Part shown: in pieces, positions 10,101 through 19,206 of the stretch
Layout of the letters: the number at the start of each line of letters is the position of its first letter
Numbering within the stretch: the stretch's first letter is position 1
Assembly: GCF_009909145.1 (NCBI RefSeq)
Contig: NZ_JAAAPJ010000010.1
Location: forward strand, 248,001 to 312,000
DNA: 64,000 nt
Reading direction: 5' to 3'
Source of the DNA: Corallococcus silvisoli
Lineage (GTDB): Bacteria; Myxococcota; Myxococcia; Myxococcales; Myxococcaceae
Program-made: the position numbers and the translations under genes
Notes under the pieces: model-generated
What the model was told of the DNA's origin: nothing
Databases searched by the model: none
What the model saw: only the letters and a program-made list of their open reading frames with translations

Positions 10101-12305
10101 CTTGCCCGTGGGCGCATTCATGGGACGCAGTTGCACGCGCACGGGCGAGGGCAGCTGTGAGTCCGGCACCCGGAAGCGCACCGCCTGCTTGCCGACCTTC
10201 GCCGGCCACTGCGTGCGCACGTAGCCCACTTCCCCCGGCGTGCCCTGCATTTGTACGGGCGCGAGCGACAGGAACGCGCGCGTTCCTCCACTGCCCTCCA
10301 GCTTCAGCGCGTGCTCTCCCGGAGGCAGCGCGATCTCCACCGGCTCCACCGCTGACAGTGGCAGCAGCGGGAAGGCGTGGCTCCCCACGCGCAGGAGCGG
10401 GTTGGTCTTCGCACCCGGCGGCGTCAGCACGTAGGCGCGCAGCAGCGTGGGGACCTCGGCGAGGCCCGTGGCCTTCACCTGCGTGGTGCCTCCCACGGCC
10501 AGCGGCCACAGCGCGCCGCCCGCCACCGATGCGTCGGCGTCCATGCCCTGGAGATCCAACCACTGCGACGGCTTCACCTCGGTTCCGTCGTCCCGGGGCG
10601 CGGGCGTCACCTGCGACCATCGGCTCGCGCGCCACCACGCGGTGCGGTAGCTCCGGCGGATGTCCTCCGACAGCGGCTCCGCGCGCCACGCCAGCTCCAG
10701 CGCGGCCAGCTCGCGGCTGCGCAGCGGATCCCCCAGCGGCAGCCGGGCCACGAGCGCTGACGCCTCGGCGGTCAGGAAGCCCGCATCCGGCATCGCGGGC
10801 GCGGTGCCCAGGAGCGCGTGCGCGGCGTCCGCCTTGCCCGAGTCCAGGAGCTGCGTCGCGGTGAGGATCCGCAGGTGCCACGCGAGCGGCGAGGAATCCG
10901 CGCCCTTCAGGGCCTCCACCGCCGCGTCCGTGTCGCGCTCCCCCACGGCGGCCAGCGCGCGCAACAGCGGCGACAGGGTCTCGGTCTTGAGCTTCCCGTA
11001 CGTACCGCGCGCGAGGTCCGGCATCAGCGCCACCAACTGCTGGCGCAACAGCGACGGGCGGGGCGCGGTGTCCTTCTTCACCACCTCCCATGCGCCCTCC
11101 GCCAGCTCGGTCCAGTGCGTCTGGTGCCTCAGCGCCTCGGAGAGCGTGGGCCTGCGCGTGGCGACGCGTGCACGCAGGAGCGGCGGCGGACCCTTCCAGC
11201 TCACGCGGTAGTTGTGCTTGCCCAGCGGCAGCGAGACGCGCATCTCCTCCGCGACGCCCACGTGCTCGCCCGACGCGAGCACGCGCGCCGTTCGAGCATC
11301 TGGCAGCGCCGCGCCCTCGGGGGCTTCCGACCACGCGGGCTGCTGCGTGAGCCGCGCCTGCGCGAGCACTCCGCCCACGCCGTAGACCTCCACCGTCGGC
11401 GCCTCGGAGGGAGCACCGTCCCCCAACACCGAGCGCGCCTCCAGCGACAGCACGCCCGGCCCCTCCAGCTCCAGCGCCCAGACCGAGCCCTTCTCCTGGG
11501 GGCGGTACCAAGGGGCCTCCATGCCCTCCAGCAGCTCCTCCTTGCCGGCGGGGCGCGGGCGCTCCACGCGCACCGCCTGGCCCCACAGGGGCGACACCAG
11601 CGACCACTCCCTCAGCGCCGCGGCCTTGCGCCACGCATGCACCGCGTCGCGGAAGGGGGACGTGTCCGGCTCATCCCGCACGAGCTCCGCTTCCAGCTCG
11701 GCATCGACGTCCAGCCTCGCGCGCGTGGCCGCGTCGAACGCCAGCGCCGGGCGGGGTCCCTGTCCGTCCACCCACTTGAGGAGCGCGTCGCGCATCCGCT
11801 CCTCGGTCCTCGTCGAGGAGATGTGCGTGGGCCGCTCCACCACGACGCGCGCCTTCTTCGTCGCCGTGACCCACCAGATGCTGCCGGCGCCCATGGGCTC
11901 CGCCAGGTACCAGCGGCCAGGGCGCTCCGGCACGCCTGCTTCCTCCACGCGCAGCTCGGGAGCCTCTTCTCCTTCCGCCAGCGGCACGCGGGTGAAGCGC
12001 AGCGCGCCCGCGGGACCGGAGACGCGCACCACGTCCAGCGGCCCCAGCCACACGGCCGCGCCCTTCCGCGGCGTCACCTCCAGGGTGCCCGTGACCTGGG
12101 GCACGCCGCCGGGGACGTAGGGCGCGCGGCCCCGGAGGTCTTCAAGGGCCACCGGGCCCCGGACGGCGCGCGGCTGCCAGGTCATCCCCTCTTCGCTGCG
12201 GGCGGTGACGGACGGCGAGGGCGTCGCCGGCTGCGCGATGACGGGCAGCGCCGCGAGCGCTCCCACGAGCAGGGTGAAACGGGCGCGGCGTCGAACAGGA
12301 GACAT
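7188..12305 (-). CDS. Giant exported protein with repeat region and C-terminal outer-membrane beta-barrel
   Basis: A 1705-residue protein with a clear signal peptide (residues 1-25, arginines then LLVGALAALPVIAQP). The long middle is rich in alanine, leucine and arginine and appears helical in parts (about 395-600 and 820-1150), perhaps TPR-like, with beta-sandwich-like segments between. The last 280 residues alternate polar and hydrophobic residues with aromatic girdles, for example LSLRWQPFQDHVATVGV, ending in VFSLGARWDW and a short tail. This looks like an outer-membrane barrel. The layout recalls PgaA, a TPR-plus-barrel exporter of poly-N-acetylglucosamine, so polymer export is a reasonable inference. 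No family name can be given. It begins 6 bases after the hydrolase gene. Confidence 0.65.
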   Translation of the reverse strand: MSPVRRRARFTLLVGALAALPVIAQPATPSPSVTARSEEGMTWQPRAVRGPVALEDLRGRAPYVPGGVPQVTGTLEVTPRKGAAVWLGPLDVVRVSGPAGALRFTRVPLAEGEEAPELRVEEAGVPERPGRWYLAEPMGAGSIWWVTATKKARVVVERPTHISSTRTEERMRDALLKWVDGQGPRPALAFDAATRARLDVDAELEAELVRDEPDTSPFRDAVHAWRKAAALREWSLVSPLWGQAVRVERPRPAGKEELLEGMEAPWYRPQEKGSVWALELEGPGVLSLEARSVLGDGAPSEAPTVEVYGVGGVLAQARLTQQPAWSEAPEGAALPDARTARVLASGEHVGVAEEMRVSLPLGKHNYRVSWKGPPPLLRARVATRRPTLSEALRHQTHWTELAEGAWEVVKKDTAPRPSLLRQQLVALMPDLARGTYGKLKTETLSPLLRALAAVGERDTDAAVEALKGADSSPLAWHLRILTATQLLDSGKADAAHALLGTAPAMPDAGFLTAEASALVARLPLGDPLRSRELAALELAWRAEPLSEDIRRSYRTAWWRASRWSQVTPAPRDDGTEVKPSQWLDLQGMDADASVAGGALWPLAVGGTTQVKATGLAEVPTLLRAYVLTPPGAKTNPLLRVGSHAFPLLPLSAVEPVEIALPPGEHALKLEGSGGTRAFLSLAPVQMQGTPGEVGYVRTQWPAKVGKQAVRFRVPDSQLPSPVRVQLRPMNAPTGKPLVVRMNTDVGHPRRLVLLPSVASGRHVALEGAKGTSSAPVSAVVTLPPQAREVWFEPEDAKVTLAVSLAVRRAEVATPTESPAPRQPQAGTAYETLQALSRALRTEPGDAEPRLARAELLASLQEEGFARADVGRLLDAQAKLTPEQQRRLLALMDQLSQASPRAVRFTQPITRPTLVSPAFPALQDLGGTRSEDKPAEEARAPVELPDGGEHGEPGAKGRRSTRAVMSGSAMLADLGARVREGQVDAALAAVSVDKSVAGRYLRARLLSASGEDAAGALTMAALYRETGLPQVGLEALGMLERLQDSPQAWKDGGAPLGAALAGQLQSWADHPDVRRMRFIAGRWTRWEGLRDAEEAAGSLLATSEAGMDDEDAAMSVRKALLAPPWKLSEAKLLPAGASRVMSLMVKRPRPLGAEVLCGTTPRPGVDSAGTCSFALRVDGRVVRELKVAEGETAVLGTRLDIPGRHQVEVVLARADTQQTGLVRFVASEEGAAHARVMAAPQPLSLLRSRPGAPVVMTVLGPTALRVRASALAPTAGRELLLRSMPLPAGDGAGGSSAEEGPLMRLGLPEDTDPGLQGASQPLGRMGETWLLLPSRGPHRVTLESPMGETLVQVQLGVATDPSALAPSSWAQGTTGLEPLPWPALPPSLSLLPEGMPPEARTDGLGMLSAEVGYRSEDVEEGELLDRPLQTGLEVRMSLRRELSPDRAWLRFTPEARYPLGRSAVLGGTVAAYVNQLPGDLRLSLQGAVFSQTVGGAMRWSAKGRVSADRYLRLSPDAGVIPGLGLTVESFQGGSAVEASRYDQSVYWRYGKDHPQRLSPRLSLRWQPFQDHVATVGVLAVSNGNLYTVDNAGGYASWAALLGGRLRGTRVELGYGASQRFADDHRATAYLRHRVSGRMDWNVWMGKAGNRLMLFAEDRAFLAGPYGTQNVFSLGARWDWTGGRGLQDVTPTEEEFEELLDERRFQP

Positions 12306-12311
12306 CGGCGC

Positions 12312-13397
12312 TCAGTCCTCCAAGGGTGCGAACAGAATCTGGGCCAGCCGGTCCAGACGCGCCGGGTTCATCAGCGCTTTGCGCGTACGGGATGACAGTT
12401 CCAGGTGGAGGAAGCGGGCTTGTGGATAGGCCTGGAGCAGCCGGGCCTGCGCGTTCTGCGTCCCGCCCAGCACCTGAACCCCCTCCGGGTACAGCTTCAC
12501 GCCGCCTCCCAGTGCGTCCTCCAGCGGCGCGGCCACCCGCCTTGCCCATGCGCCGGGCTTGCGCGTCCCGTCGCTCACCACCGCCGTCAGCGTCTCCGTC
12601 CGGCCCTTCTGGACCTTGGACTCGCCGAAGCCGTGCAGCTGCACCGCGCGCGGCGCGGGAAGGTGGCGCGCGGCCAGGTCCGTCACGGTCTGGAACAGGT
12701 GGTCCGGGTTGTGCGCGACGTCCGCCGGGTGCTCTGGATCCTCGGGCGTCTCCCCGGGTGTGGCTTTGTAGCGGTGCGCGGTGGCGGTCATGAACAGGCG
12801 CGGCGCCCGACCCTGGGGCGGACACGCGAACAGGCCCGCGCCGATGTCCTCCGTGCCGATGTCGAAGTAGGGGTGAGGCACCTGCACCACGTCGCTGGTG
12901 GCCTCACCCGTGCGAATCACGTACGCGCCCGCTCCGTGGTAGCCGTCCGGCCGCTCACGCAGCACCCAGAAGGTGTCGCGCGGCGTCGTCCACGTCTCCA
13001 GGAAGAAGCCCACGGACGCGGCCACGTTCGTCAGCTCTGGAGGCACGTCCTTCTGCTTCGGCGCCGCCGCCAGCAGCGCGGGGACGAGCTTCGCGAACGT
13101 CGCCTTCTCCTCCAGCGTCGTGGGGTGGAACGTCACGGCGTCCGCGCGGGGCCACAGCCCGGAGAAGCGCGCGTCCACGTGGCACCCTGTCTGCCCGGGC
13201 ACGTTCACGGATGGATCCTCCTGAGGGATGCGCTCCGGCGGCGCGGCCTTCGCGCGAGCACCGGAGCGGGCTGCCTCCACCTTCGAGCCCTTCAACGGCA
13301 CCGTCTGCGCCCGGGCGCTCATCGCGACGCCCAGCAGCGACACCCCCGCCACGGCCACCAGCGGGCGCCACGACCCGGTCCACCGGCGAGGCGTCAC
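12312..13397 (-). CDS. Secreted metallohydrolase-like protein (poly-gamma-glutamate hydrolase / N-formylglutamate amidohydrolase-like)
   Basis: A 361-residue protein with a signal peptide ending near ARA-QTV (about 30). Three motifs match the zinc-carboxypeptidase-like fold of PghP-type polyglutamate hydrolases: PHPYFDIGT (His175, Asp179), LHG (His255) and FLHLELSSRTR (Glu333). The same motifs in the same order occur in the lipoprotein at 19438-20673, and the two are clearly paralogous. GTG at 13397 was chosen as start because it forms a GTGA overlap with the preceding stop. The open frame continues to 13583, but that part lies inside the other gene and lacks a signal sequence. Trimming or releasing the polymer made by the CapB-like enzyme is inferred from motif and context only. 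Confidence 0.65.
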   Translation of the reverse strand: MTPRRWTGSWRPLVAVAGVSLLGVAMSARAQTVPLKGSKVEAARSGARAKAAPPERIPQEDPSVNVPGQTGCHVDARFSGLWPRADAVTFHPTTLEEKATFAKLVPALLAAAPKQKDVPPELTNVAASVGFFLETWTTPRDTFWVLRERPDGYHGAGAYVIRTGEATSDVVQVPHPYFDIGTEDIGAGLFACPPQGRAPRLFMTATAHRYKATPGETPEDPEHPADVAHNPDHLFQTVTDLAARHLPAPRAVQLHGFGESKVQKGRTETLTAVVSDGTRKPGAWARRVAAPLEDALGGGVKLYPEGVQVLGGTQNAQARLLQAYPQARFLHLELSSRTRKALMNPARLDRLAQILFAPLED

Positions 13398-16033
13398 AAC
13401 AGGTCCTCGCCGGGCTGCCAGCCGCCCCGGTTCCACGTGCGCGGCGCGGTGTCCTCCACCGCCTGTCCGAAGACGAAGAAGCGCGCCCACAGCGCCTGGG
13501 GGCCCAGGGCTTGGATGCGCACGGTGTGCAGTCCCGGCGCGATGTCCTCGCCCAGCGTCACCGGCACGGTGCGCGCGTACCACTTCACGCCTGGACGGCC
13601 CACGGGCATGGCCGGGTCGCGCTCGGAGGCGGGCAGCACCACGGTGCGCTCGGCGCGGGTGACGTGCGGCACCAGCACGCTGGCGCGGCGCGCGGGATTG
13701 CCGCCATCCACGGAGACGGACAGCTGGGGTTGCGTGGCGCCCTCCGCCACGGGTGTGTAGACGACGACGTTGAGGGTGACGGAGCCCAGGCCCTTCTTGC
13801 GCACCGGCACGCGCAGGCCGCTCTTGCCCACCGGATACACCGTGCGCGAGCGCAGGCCGCTGCCCGCCGAGGGAGGCCGGTTGAGCATCGCCGTCAGCCC
13901 CGCCGCGGACGAGCGCAGCAACACCTCATGTTCTCCGGGTGGAAGCGGAGGCAGCAGCTCCCGTGAGCGCGTGGCGCGCACGGTGAAGCGGTGCAGCGGC
14001 TCTCCGTCGAGCAACACCTCTACCTCGTTGCCCAGCGCCGCCGAGTCCTTCAACGACAGGCGCAGCTCCGGACGGGTGGGCGTGCGCGCATCGAAGCGCG
14101 CGCGCACCGGGCGGCCCGGCTCCAGGACGGTGGACAGCGCCTTCACTCCGTCCCCGCGGTCGTGCTCCTGGGTCGGCTCCAGGACCTCCACCACCATGGG
14201 CGTCCCGTAGGGGCGCACCACCACCGGGTCCCCCGACGGCTGCGGCGTCTCCTCCCCCGGGCCCACGGGCTCCAGTCGCACCTGGCTGAGCAGCTCCAGT
14301 CGCGCGCCGCCCTGCATCAGCTCGGTCAGGTTCGCGGGACGCATCGGGTGCCACGCGCGTTGATCCACGGGCGCGTTGCGCCAGCGCACGCCGATGAGCG
14401 CGTCGTTCGCGTAGGGCGCCATCGCCGTGAGGGCCTGCGTGCCAGCCAGGAAGCTGTAGAGCTGCACGATGGTGGAGCGCGGCGCCTCCACGCGCAGCTT
14501 GCGCGCGCCCATCGGCAGGAACACCCGCGCGCTCGCCACGCCGGACACCCAGGCAGGCAGCTTCGTCACTTCCCCCGTGCCCCCGGAGTCCGTCTCGTGC
14601 TCCGCCTTCGCCTGGGGCATGCACGGCAGCGCGCCACCGGGCAGCGGCACCAGGTCCGCGCCCTCGAAAGGCGCGGGCTCTGGCGTGGCGTCCAGCGAGG
14701 CCTGCCCCAGTGACTGTCCCTGGCCATCCAGCACGGTGAGCTTCAGGTGCAGGGGCTCATGCGAGGGCGCGCGGTCCAGCGAACGCGCGTCGATGCGCAC
14801 CAGCCGCCCCACCGCGTCCATGCGCGGGTCGATGTCCAGCTCCAGCACCGGGCACGCCGGACCCGTGGCGAATGCCTCCGTACGGCGCGTGTCCGGCAGG
14901 AAGGCCACCCGACCTTCCGCGGCGGCGCCGGGCTTGGGATTCGACTCGGTGGGCAGCAGCCACGACTCAAACGCCCCCTCCACCGTGTAGCGGAGGTCCT
15001 GCTGGCCGTCGTTGCTCACCGTCACGGTGTGCACCCCCGCGGGCAACTCCAGCGGATGCGACATGGGCGAGCCCGCGACAGGCCCCGGCAGCTCCAGCGT
15101 GCGCGCAGTGCCGTCCGACGACAGCGTGCGTACCGTCACGGGCCCGTGTGGCCGCGCCTTCGCGTCCGCCACGTCGCTCCACAGCCACAGCACCGGCGTC
15201 GCGGGCCCGGTGACGTTGAGGGCCACGGCGCGGCCAGCACCCAGCCGCTCCTGCACGGACTCGGTGGCCTCCACCAGGGGCAGCCGGAAGGCGGTGCGGT
15301 AGACGGGCTCAATCTGGTAGTCGGTGCCCGCCTCGCCCTCGGCGTTGAGGCGCTCCCAGTGCTCCTCGGCGAGCCAGCGGCGCGTCCCGGCGGACAGCTT
15401 CTCGAAAGGCTCGAAGGTGGCGCGGCCGGCACGCAGCTCGGCGCGGGCCTGCGCCAGCTTTTGAGACGCGAGGAGCGGCAGGGTGCGGTGCGCCCGGACG
15501 TACACGCGCGCCAGCAGCGTGCCGTGCGTGTCCGCGGGCCGCAGGTACAGCACGGAGTAGTCCGGCCGCTCCGCCGGCAGACGCAGCACGAACTCGCGCT
15601 CGTCCGTCACCTGCTGGTCAGCGCGGGGCGTGAACGCGCTCTCCTCCAGGAAGGTGCCGTCCTCCTGCGGCTGGCCCTTGCTCTGGCGCGTGCGCGTGAA
15701 GATGGCGCGCTCCAGGAGGATTCCGGACGGCGTGCGCAGGATGGCCTGGAGGCCGTATTGGTATTGCTTCTCCGGCGCGTAGGGCGTTCCGTCGGGGAGC
15801 AGCGCATGCGTGACGATGAGCAGTTCTTCGGCGTCCACGGGGACGCGGACTCGCATCTCCCGGCCCGGCTCCAGGCGGTAGAAGAGCAGGCGCTCGGCGT
15901 TGACGAACTTCGCGTCGCGCCTCGCGGTGGGCGTGTCGGTGTTGTCCAGCACGGCGAGGCTCGCGCCCCAGACGAGCGCCAGCCCCACCATCAGGCCCAG
16001 GAGCGCCAGGAGGGCGCGGCCGCGGGTCTTCAT
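13394..16033 (-). CDS. Membrane-anchored periplasmic protein of unknown function
   Basis: An 879-residue protein with an N-terminal membrane anchor (residues 7-29, ALLALLGLMVGLALVWGASL) and a large, presumably periplasmic part. The rest is mostly beta-rich with many carbohydrate-module-like strands, such as LELPAGVHTVTVSNDGQQ and LLPPLPPGEHEVLLRSSAAG. The PAGxHxVxL pattern recurs, also in the 1705-residue protein. I recognise no family. It overlaps its neighbours by 4 bases on each side (ATGA at 16030-16033, GTGA at 13394-13397), so it is almost certainly translated as part of the cluster. A periplasmic linker or scaffold between the PgsC-like membrane protein and the outer-membrane protein is plausible but unproved. 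Confidence 0.6.
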   Translation of the reverse strand: MKTRGRALLALLGLMVGLALVWGASLAVLDNTDTPTARRDAKFVNAERLLFYRLEPGREMRVRVPVDAEELLIVTHALLPDGTPYAPEKQYQYGLQAILRTPSGILLERAIFTRTRQSKGQPQEDGTFLEESAFTPRADQQVTDEREFVLRLPAERPDYSVLYLRPADTHGTLLARVYVRAHRTLPLLASQKLAQARAELRAGRATFEPFEKLSAGTRRWLAEEHWERLNAEGEAGTDYQIEPVYRTAFRLPLVEATESVQERLGAGRAVALNVTGPATPVLWLWSDVADAKARPHGPVTVRTLSSDGTARTLELPGPVAGSPMSHPLELPAGVHTVTVSNDGQQDLRYTVEGAFESWLLPTESNPKPGAAAEGRVAFLPDTRRTEAFATGPACPVLELDIDPRMDAVGRLVRIDARSLDRAPSHEPLHLKLTVLDGQGQSLGQASLDATPEPAPFEGADLVPLPGGALPCMPQAKAEHETDSGGTGEVTKLPAWVSGVASARVFLPMGARKLRVEAPRSTIVQLYSFLAGTQALTAMAPYANDALIGVRWRNAPVDQRAWHPMRPANLTELMQGGARLELLSQVRLEPVGPGEETPQPSGDPVVVRPYGTPMVVEVLEPTQEHDRGDGVKALSTVLEPGRPVRARFDARTPTRPELRLSLKDSAALGNEVEVLLDGEPLHRFTVRATRSRELLPPLPPGEHEVLLRSSAAGLTAMLNRPPSAGSGLRSRTVYPVGKSGLRVPVRKKGLGSVTLNVVVYTPVAEGATQPQLSVSVDGGNPARRASVLVPHVTRAERTVVLPASERDPAMPVGRPGVKWYARTVPVTLGEDIAPGLHTVRIQALGPQALWARFFVFGQAVEDTAPRTWNRGGWQPGEDLL

Positions 16034-19000
16034 CGACGGGCCTCTTCACGGGGGGCTTCCCCGGTCAACACCACCGGCTGGCGGTGCCGCAGCGCCAGGT
16101 CCACCGCGCTCGCGAGCCGCGCGTCCCCCGCGGTCAGCTCCACGCGCTTCAGGGGTGATGGGTGCTGCTGAAGGAAATAGACGGCGCGCAGCACCTGCGG
16201 GCCCTGTCGCGCCTCCACAAGGAGGAAGAGCAGGCCGTGCTCGGCGCTGAACCCGCACTTCACCTGCGGCGTCACGGTGCCCACGCGCTTCGCCTGCGAC
16301 AGCGCGCGCAGGTCGTGCACGTTCTGCTGTGCCAGGTAGCGCTCCGCGCGGGCGGTCAGCTCCGCGAACTGCTCCTTCAGCGCGGGGGACACCGGGTGCG
16401 AGGGCGCCACCAGCCGGTCCGCCAGGAGCGCGCGCTCGGGCGCCTCGCGAGACTCCTCGGGTAGCAGGCCCGTGAGCTCCAGCTCCTCCGCCACGAGCCG
16501 GGGGCCCACGAAGGCGCCGCGCAGCGGCTCGGACAGCCACAGCGTGGCCAGCCGCGCTCCGCCGAAGGTGCGCGAGAAGACCTGCTGCGGGCTCGCGTCA
16601 TCGAGCCCCGTCAACTCCGGAGCGCCGTCGTGGTAGCGCACGCGCGGTCCCAGCCAGCCCAGCGGTCCCTCCCGCGACAACAGCCGCTCCAGGTCCGCGG
16701 GCCGCTGCGCCGGAGTGAGGACCGGACTGCCCACGTCCACCAGCACGTCCGCGTCCACCGACGGGCGGCCGGAGAAGCCACGCAGGTGCAGCACCCAACC
16801 TTGCTCCTTCGGCAGCGCGCGGTGCACCGCCTGATGGAACGCCTGGAACGCGGTGCGCAGCTCACCGAACGTGGCCGGGTGGGGCATGTCGGCGGAGCCG
16901 GAGGCGAACACCAGCGCGGTGGCCTCCGCTTCGTGCCACAGCTCCGCGGCCACCGGCAGCGTGCCCGCCTCGCGAGCCGGTGACGGCACCTCCAGCGCGA
17001 GCGGCGAGCCGCCCGGACGCAACAGCAGCCCCGCGCCCAACCGGCCCGGCGTGGCCTCCGCGTCCGTCACCCACCAGCACACCTTCGCCCGAGCGCAGTC
17101 CGTCACCGGGTGCACCCGCAGGCCCAGGAGCGACGCCATGGCCCCGGCCCAGCGCGCGCGCAGCTCCGGGGGCACGTCCGCCATTCCACCACCCAGCAGC
17201 GGCGCGGCCACCTGCTGCTCCAGCACCAGCAGCTCCGCGTCCGACGGCCGCACCGCCGGCACGCGCGGCGCTTCTGGCGCCACCATCAGCGTGCCCAGCG
17301 CATCGCGCTCCGTCATCGGCGTCGCCAGCGCCTGGGCCTGCTCGAGCACCAGCGCCGCGAGGTCCGACGGGCCGGCGCGCAGCACGCTCAGCCGCGCCTC
17401 GCCCCAGTTCTCACCGGGCTCTGGCGGTGCTTCGGCCGTCACCTTCGCGTCGGGCCACAGCGCGTCCAGCCCCCGCGCATCCTGCGTGTGCAGCACCACC
17501 TGCCCGGGCTTCAGGGACACGTCCACCCGCACCTGAACCCGCTCGCGCGAGGACAGCGCGTCGTTCGCCTGACGCAGCGGCGTCTCCGACTGCGCCAGCG
17601 CGTCGCCCAGCACCATCCCCGAGCGGCGCGAGTCCACGCCGCTCACGATGATGGCGCGGCAGTGCACGCGTTCGCAGAGGACCGCGGCGGCCTCGGCGCT
17701 GGGAGCCTCCGTCAGCGGACGCGGCACCTCCAGCACGGGCCCCCGCGCGCCGGGCACGAGCAGCGAGGTGTCCCAGCCTGCCTTGCCATCGCCCTCCACA
17801 CGCTCCACCAGCGCGAAGCGCGCGGGTGAGCCATCCCGTGTCGGCAGCTCCCTCAGCTCCAGTCCCAGCGCCACCGCCTGTGTGCGCAGCGCGGGCAGGC
17901 GCTCCGCGCGCCCAGACTCCAGCCACGCGTCCAAGCCGTTCCACAGCCCGGTGTACGCGCGCAGGTCGCCGTGCTTCAGCCGCAGCGACACTCCGCCCGC
18001 GTCACTCTCGCGCGCGGTGGCGCGGCCCAGCACCATCAGGCCCAGCGGCGTCTGGTCCAGGCCCAGCCCGGGCACGTGGTCGCGCGGTGCCTCCGTGGTG
18101 AGCGCGATGGCCGGCCGCGGCTCGACGAGCGACAGCCCGAAGCCCGCGAGGCTGCCGATGAGGAAGCCCGCGAGCGACGTGTGCAGCGTGGGCAGCAGCA
18201 CGCGCGCCACCACCTGCTTCTGGAGCATCTTCACCGCCAGCAGCGTGGGCACCAGGTATCCGAAGCCGAACAGGTCCGTGACCTTCAGGCCCGGAATGCG
18301 GCCGCCCATCGCCCAGCCGACGCACCACTTCACGAGGAAGCCCAGGCAGAAGACGAGCACCGTCTTGCGAGGCCCCTCCAGGTTGAGCGTGCGCAGCCCC
18401 GGCAGCGACAGCACCGCCTTCGCGGCCACCACCAGCAGCAGCACCTCCGCCAGCGTGGCCACGAGCTTCAGCGGCTCCAGCCACGTGAGCGCCAGCAGCG
18501 CGGGCACGAGGATGCCGTTGAAGTCCCAGCCGTACTTGAGGTTGAAGCGTGCGGCGAGGAACGCCGTCGTCAGCAGGATGATGTAGGCCTTGGGGCTGGA
18601 CAGGAAGTCCTGCGCCACGTCCTCGTACATCAGCTCCAGGCTGGAGAAGGACAGGTTGGTGGCGGGCAGCAGCACGAAGCGCAGCAGCACGTACGTGAGC
18701 GCCACGGGCACGCCCACCTGCCAGAGCCCCCGGCGCAACTTCAGCTTCCAGAGGGCGTTCGCGGTGAGCGGTACCAGCACCAGGCCGATGCTGTGCAGGC
18801 CGCGATCCACGATGAAGGACGTGCCCCACCGGTCGTCCATCCACCGCCCGAACACAGGCAGCAGCCACGTTTCGCTCACCGCGCGAACGAGCACGCTCGC
18901 GAGCACGACGGCGAAGAACCGGTCGCGTCCGAAGAACTCGCTCCATGCCCCCGTGCGGGAGAGGCCACTGGAGAACGCCAGCGCGACCCCGTACGTGAGC

Positions 19001-19206
19001 AGGGATTCGGCCACCACCGTGCACCCAGCCTCCGGGTGGATGACGAACACCGACGCCAGATAGCCGGGGACGACCAGGCCCACGAAGACCCATCCCAGGG
19101 TCTCCGTCAGGAACGCCAGGATGAGCACCCCCACGAGCACCGCCACCAGGATGGAGGTGTCCAGGGAGTAGGCCGGGAAGAGTGTCAGGGTCGAAAGGAG
19201 CGCCAT
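16030..19206 (-). CDS. Duplicated PgsC/CapC membrane protein fused to two degenerate hydrolase-like domains
   Basis: A 1058-residue protein. Residues 1-360 are membrane-embedded and read as two tandem PgsC/CapC units: VGLVVPGYLA (42-51) with LVLVPLTANAL (142-152), then GILVPALLAL (231-240) with GYLVPTLLAVKMLQKQ (316-331). Bacillus PgsC has one such pair (GLVVPGYL and GIIVPGLIAN). Residues about 440-640 and 690-895 are soluble and follow the order of the PghP-like proteins of this locus, but with changed metal ligands: PRPLTEAPS and PSPAREAGT replace PHxxxD..GT, LRG replaces LHG, and WLSEPLR replaces HLExSxxR. PgsC partners PgsB in polyglutamate synthesis and export. This is the first gene of the tightly coupled block; its stop overlaps the next start (ATGA). 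Confidence 0.75.
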   Translation of the reverse strand: MALLSTLTLFPAYSLDTSILVAVLVGVLILAFLTETLGWVFVGLVVPGYLASVFVIHPEAGCTVVAESLLTYGVALAFSSGLSRTGAWSEFFGRDRFFAVVLASVLVRAVSETWLLPVFGRWMDDRWGTSFIVDRGLHSIGLVLVPLTANALWKLKLRRGLWQVGVPVALTYVLLRFVLLPATNLSFSSLELMYEDVAQDFLSSPKAYIILLTTAFLAARFNLKYGWDFNGILVPALLALTWLEPLKLVATLAEVLLLVVAAKAVLSLPGLRTLNLEGPRKTVLVFCLGFLVKWCVGWAMGGRIPGLKVTDLFGFGYLVPTLLAVKMLQKQVVARVLLPTLHTSLAGFLIGSLAGFGLSLVEPRPAIALTTEAPRDHVPGLGLDQTPLGLMVLGRATARESDAGGVSLRLKHGDLRAYTGLWNGLDAWLESGRAERLPALRTQAVALGLELRELPTRDGSPARFALVERVEGDGKAGWDTSLLVPGARGPVLEVPRPLTEAPSAEAAAVLCERVHCRAIIVSGVDSRRSGMVLGDALAQSETPLRQANDALSSRERVQVRVDVSLKPGQVVLHTQDARGLDALWPDAKVTAEAPPEPGENWGEARLSVLRAGPSDLAALVLEQAQALATPMTERDALGTLMVAPEAPRVPAVRPSDAELLVLEQQVAAPLLGGGMADVPPELRARWAGAMASLLGLRVHPVTDCARAKVCWWVTDAEATPGRLGAGLLLRPGGSPLALEVPSPAREAGTLPVAAELWHEAEATALVFASGSADMPHPATFGELRTAFQAFHQAVHRALPKEQGWVLHLRGFSGRPSVDADVLVDVGSPVLTPAQRPADLERLLSREGPLGWLGPRVRYHDGAPELTGLDDASPQQVFSRTFGGARLATLWLSEPLRGAFVGPRLVAEELELTGLLPEESREAPERALLADRLVAPSHPVSPALKEQFAELTARAERYLAQQNVHDLRALSQAKRVGTVTPQVKCGFSAEHGLLFLLVEARQGPQVLRAVYFLQQHPSPLKRVELTAGDARLASAVDLALRHRQPVVLTGEAPREEARR

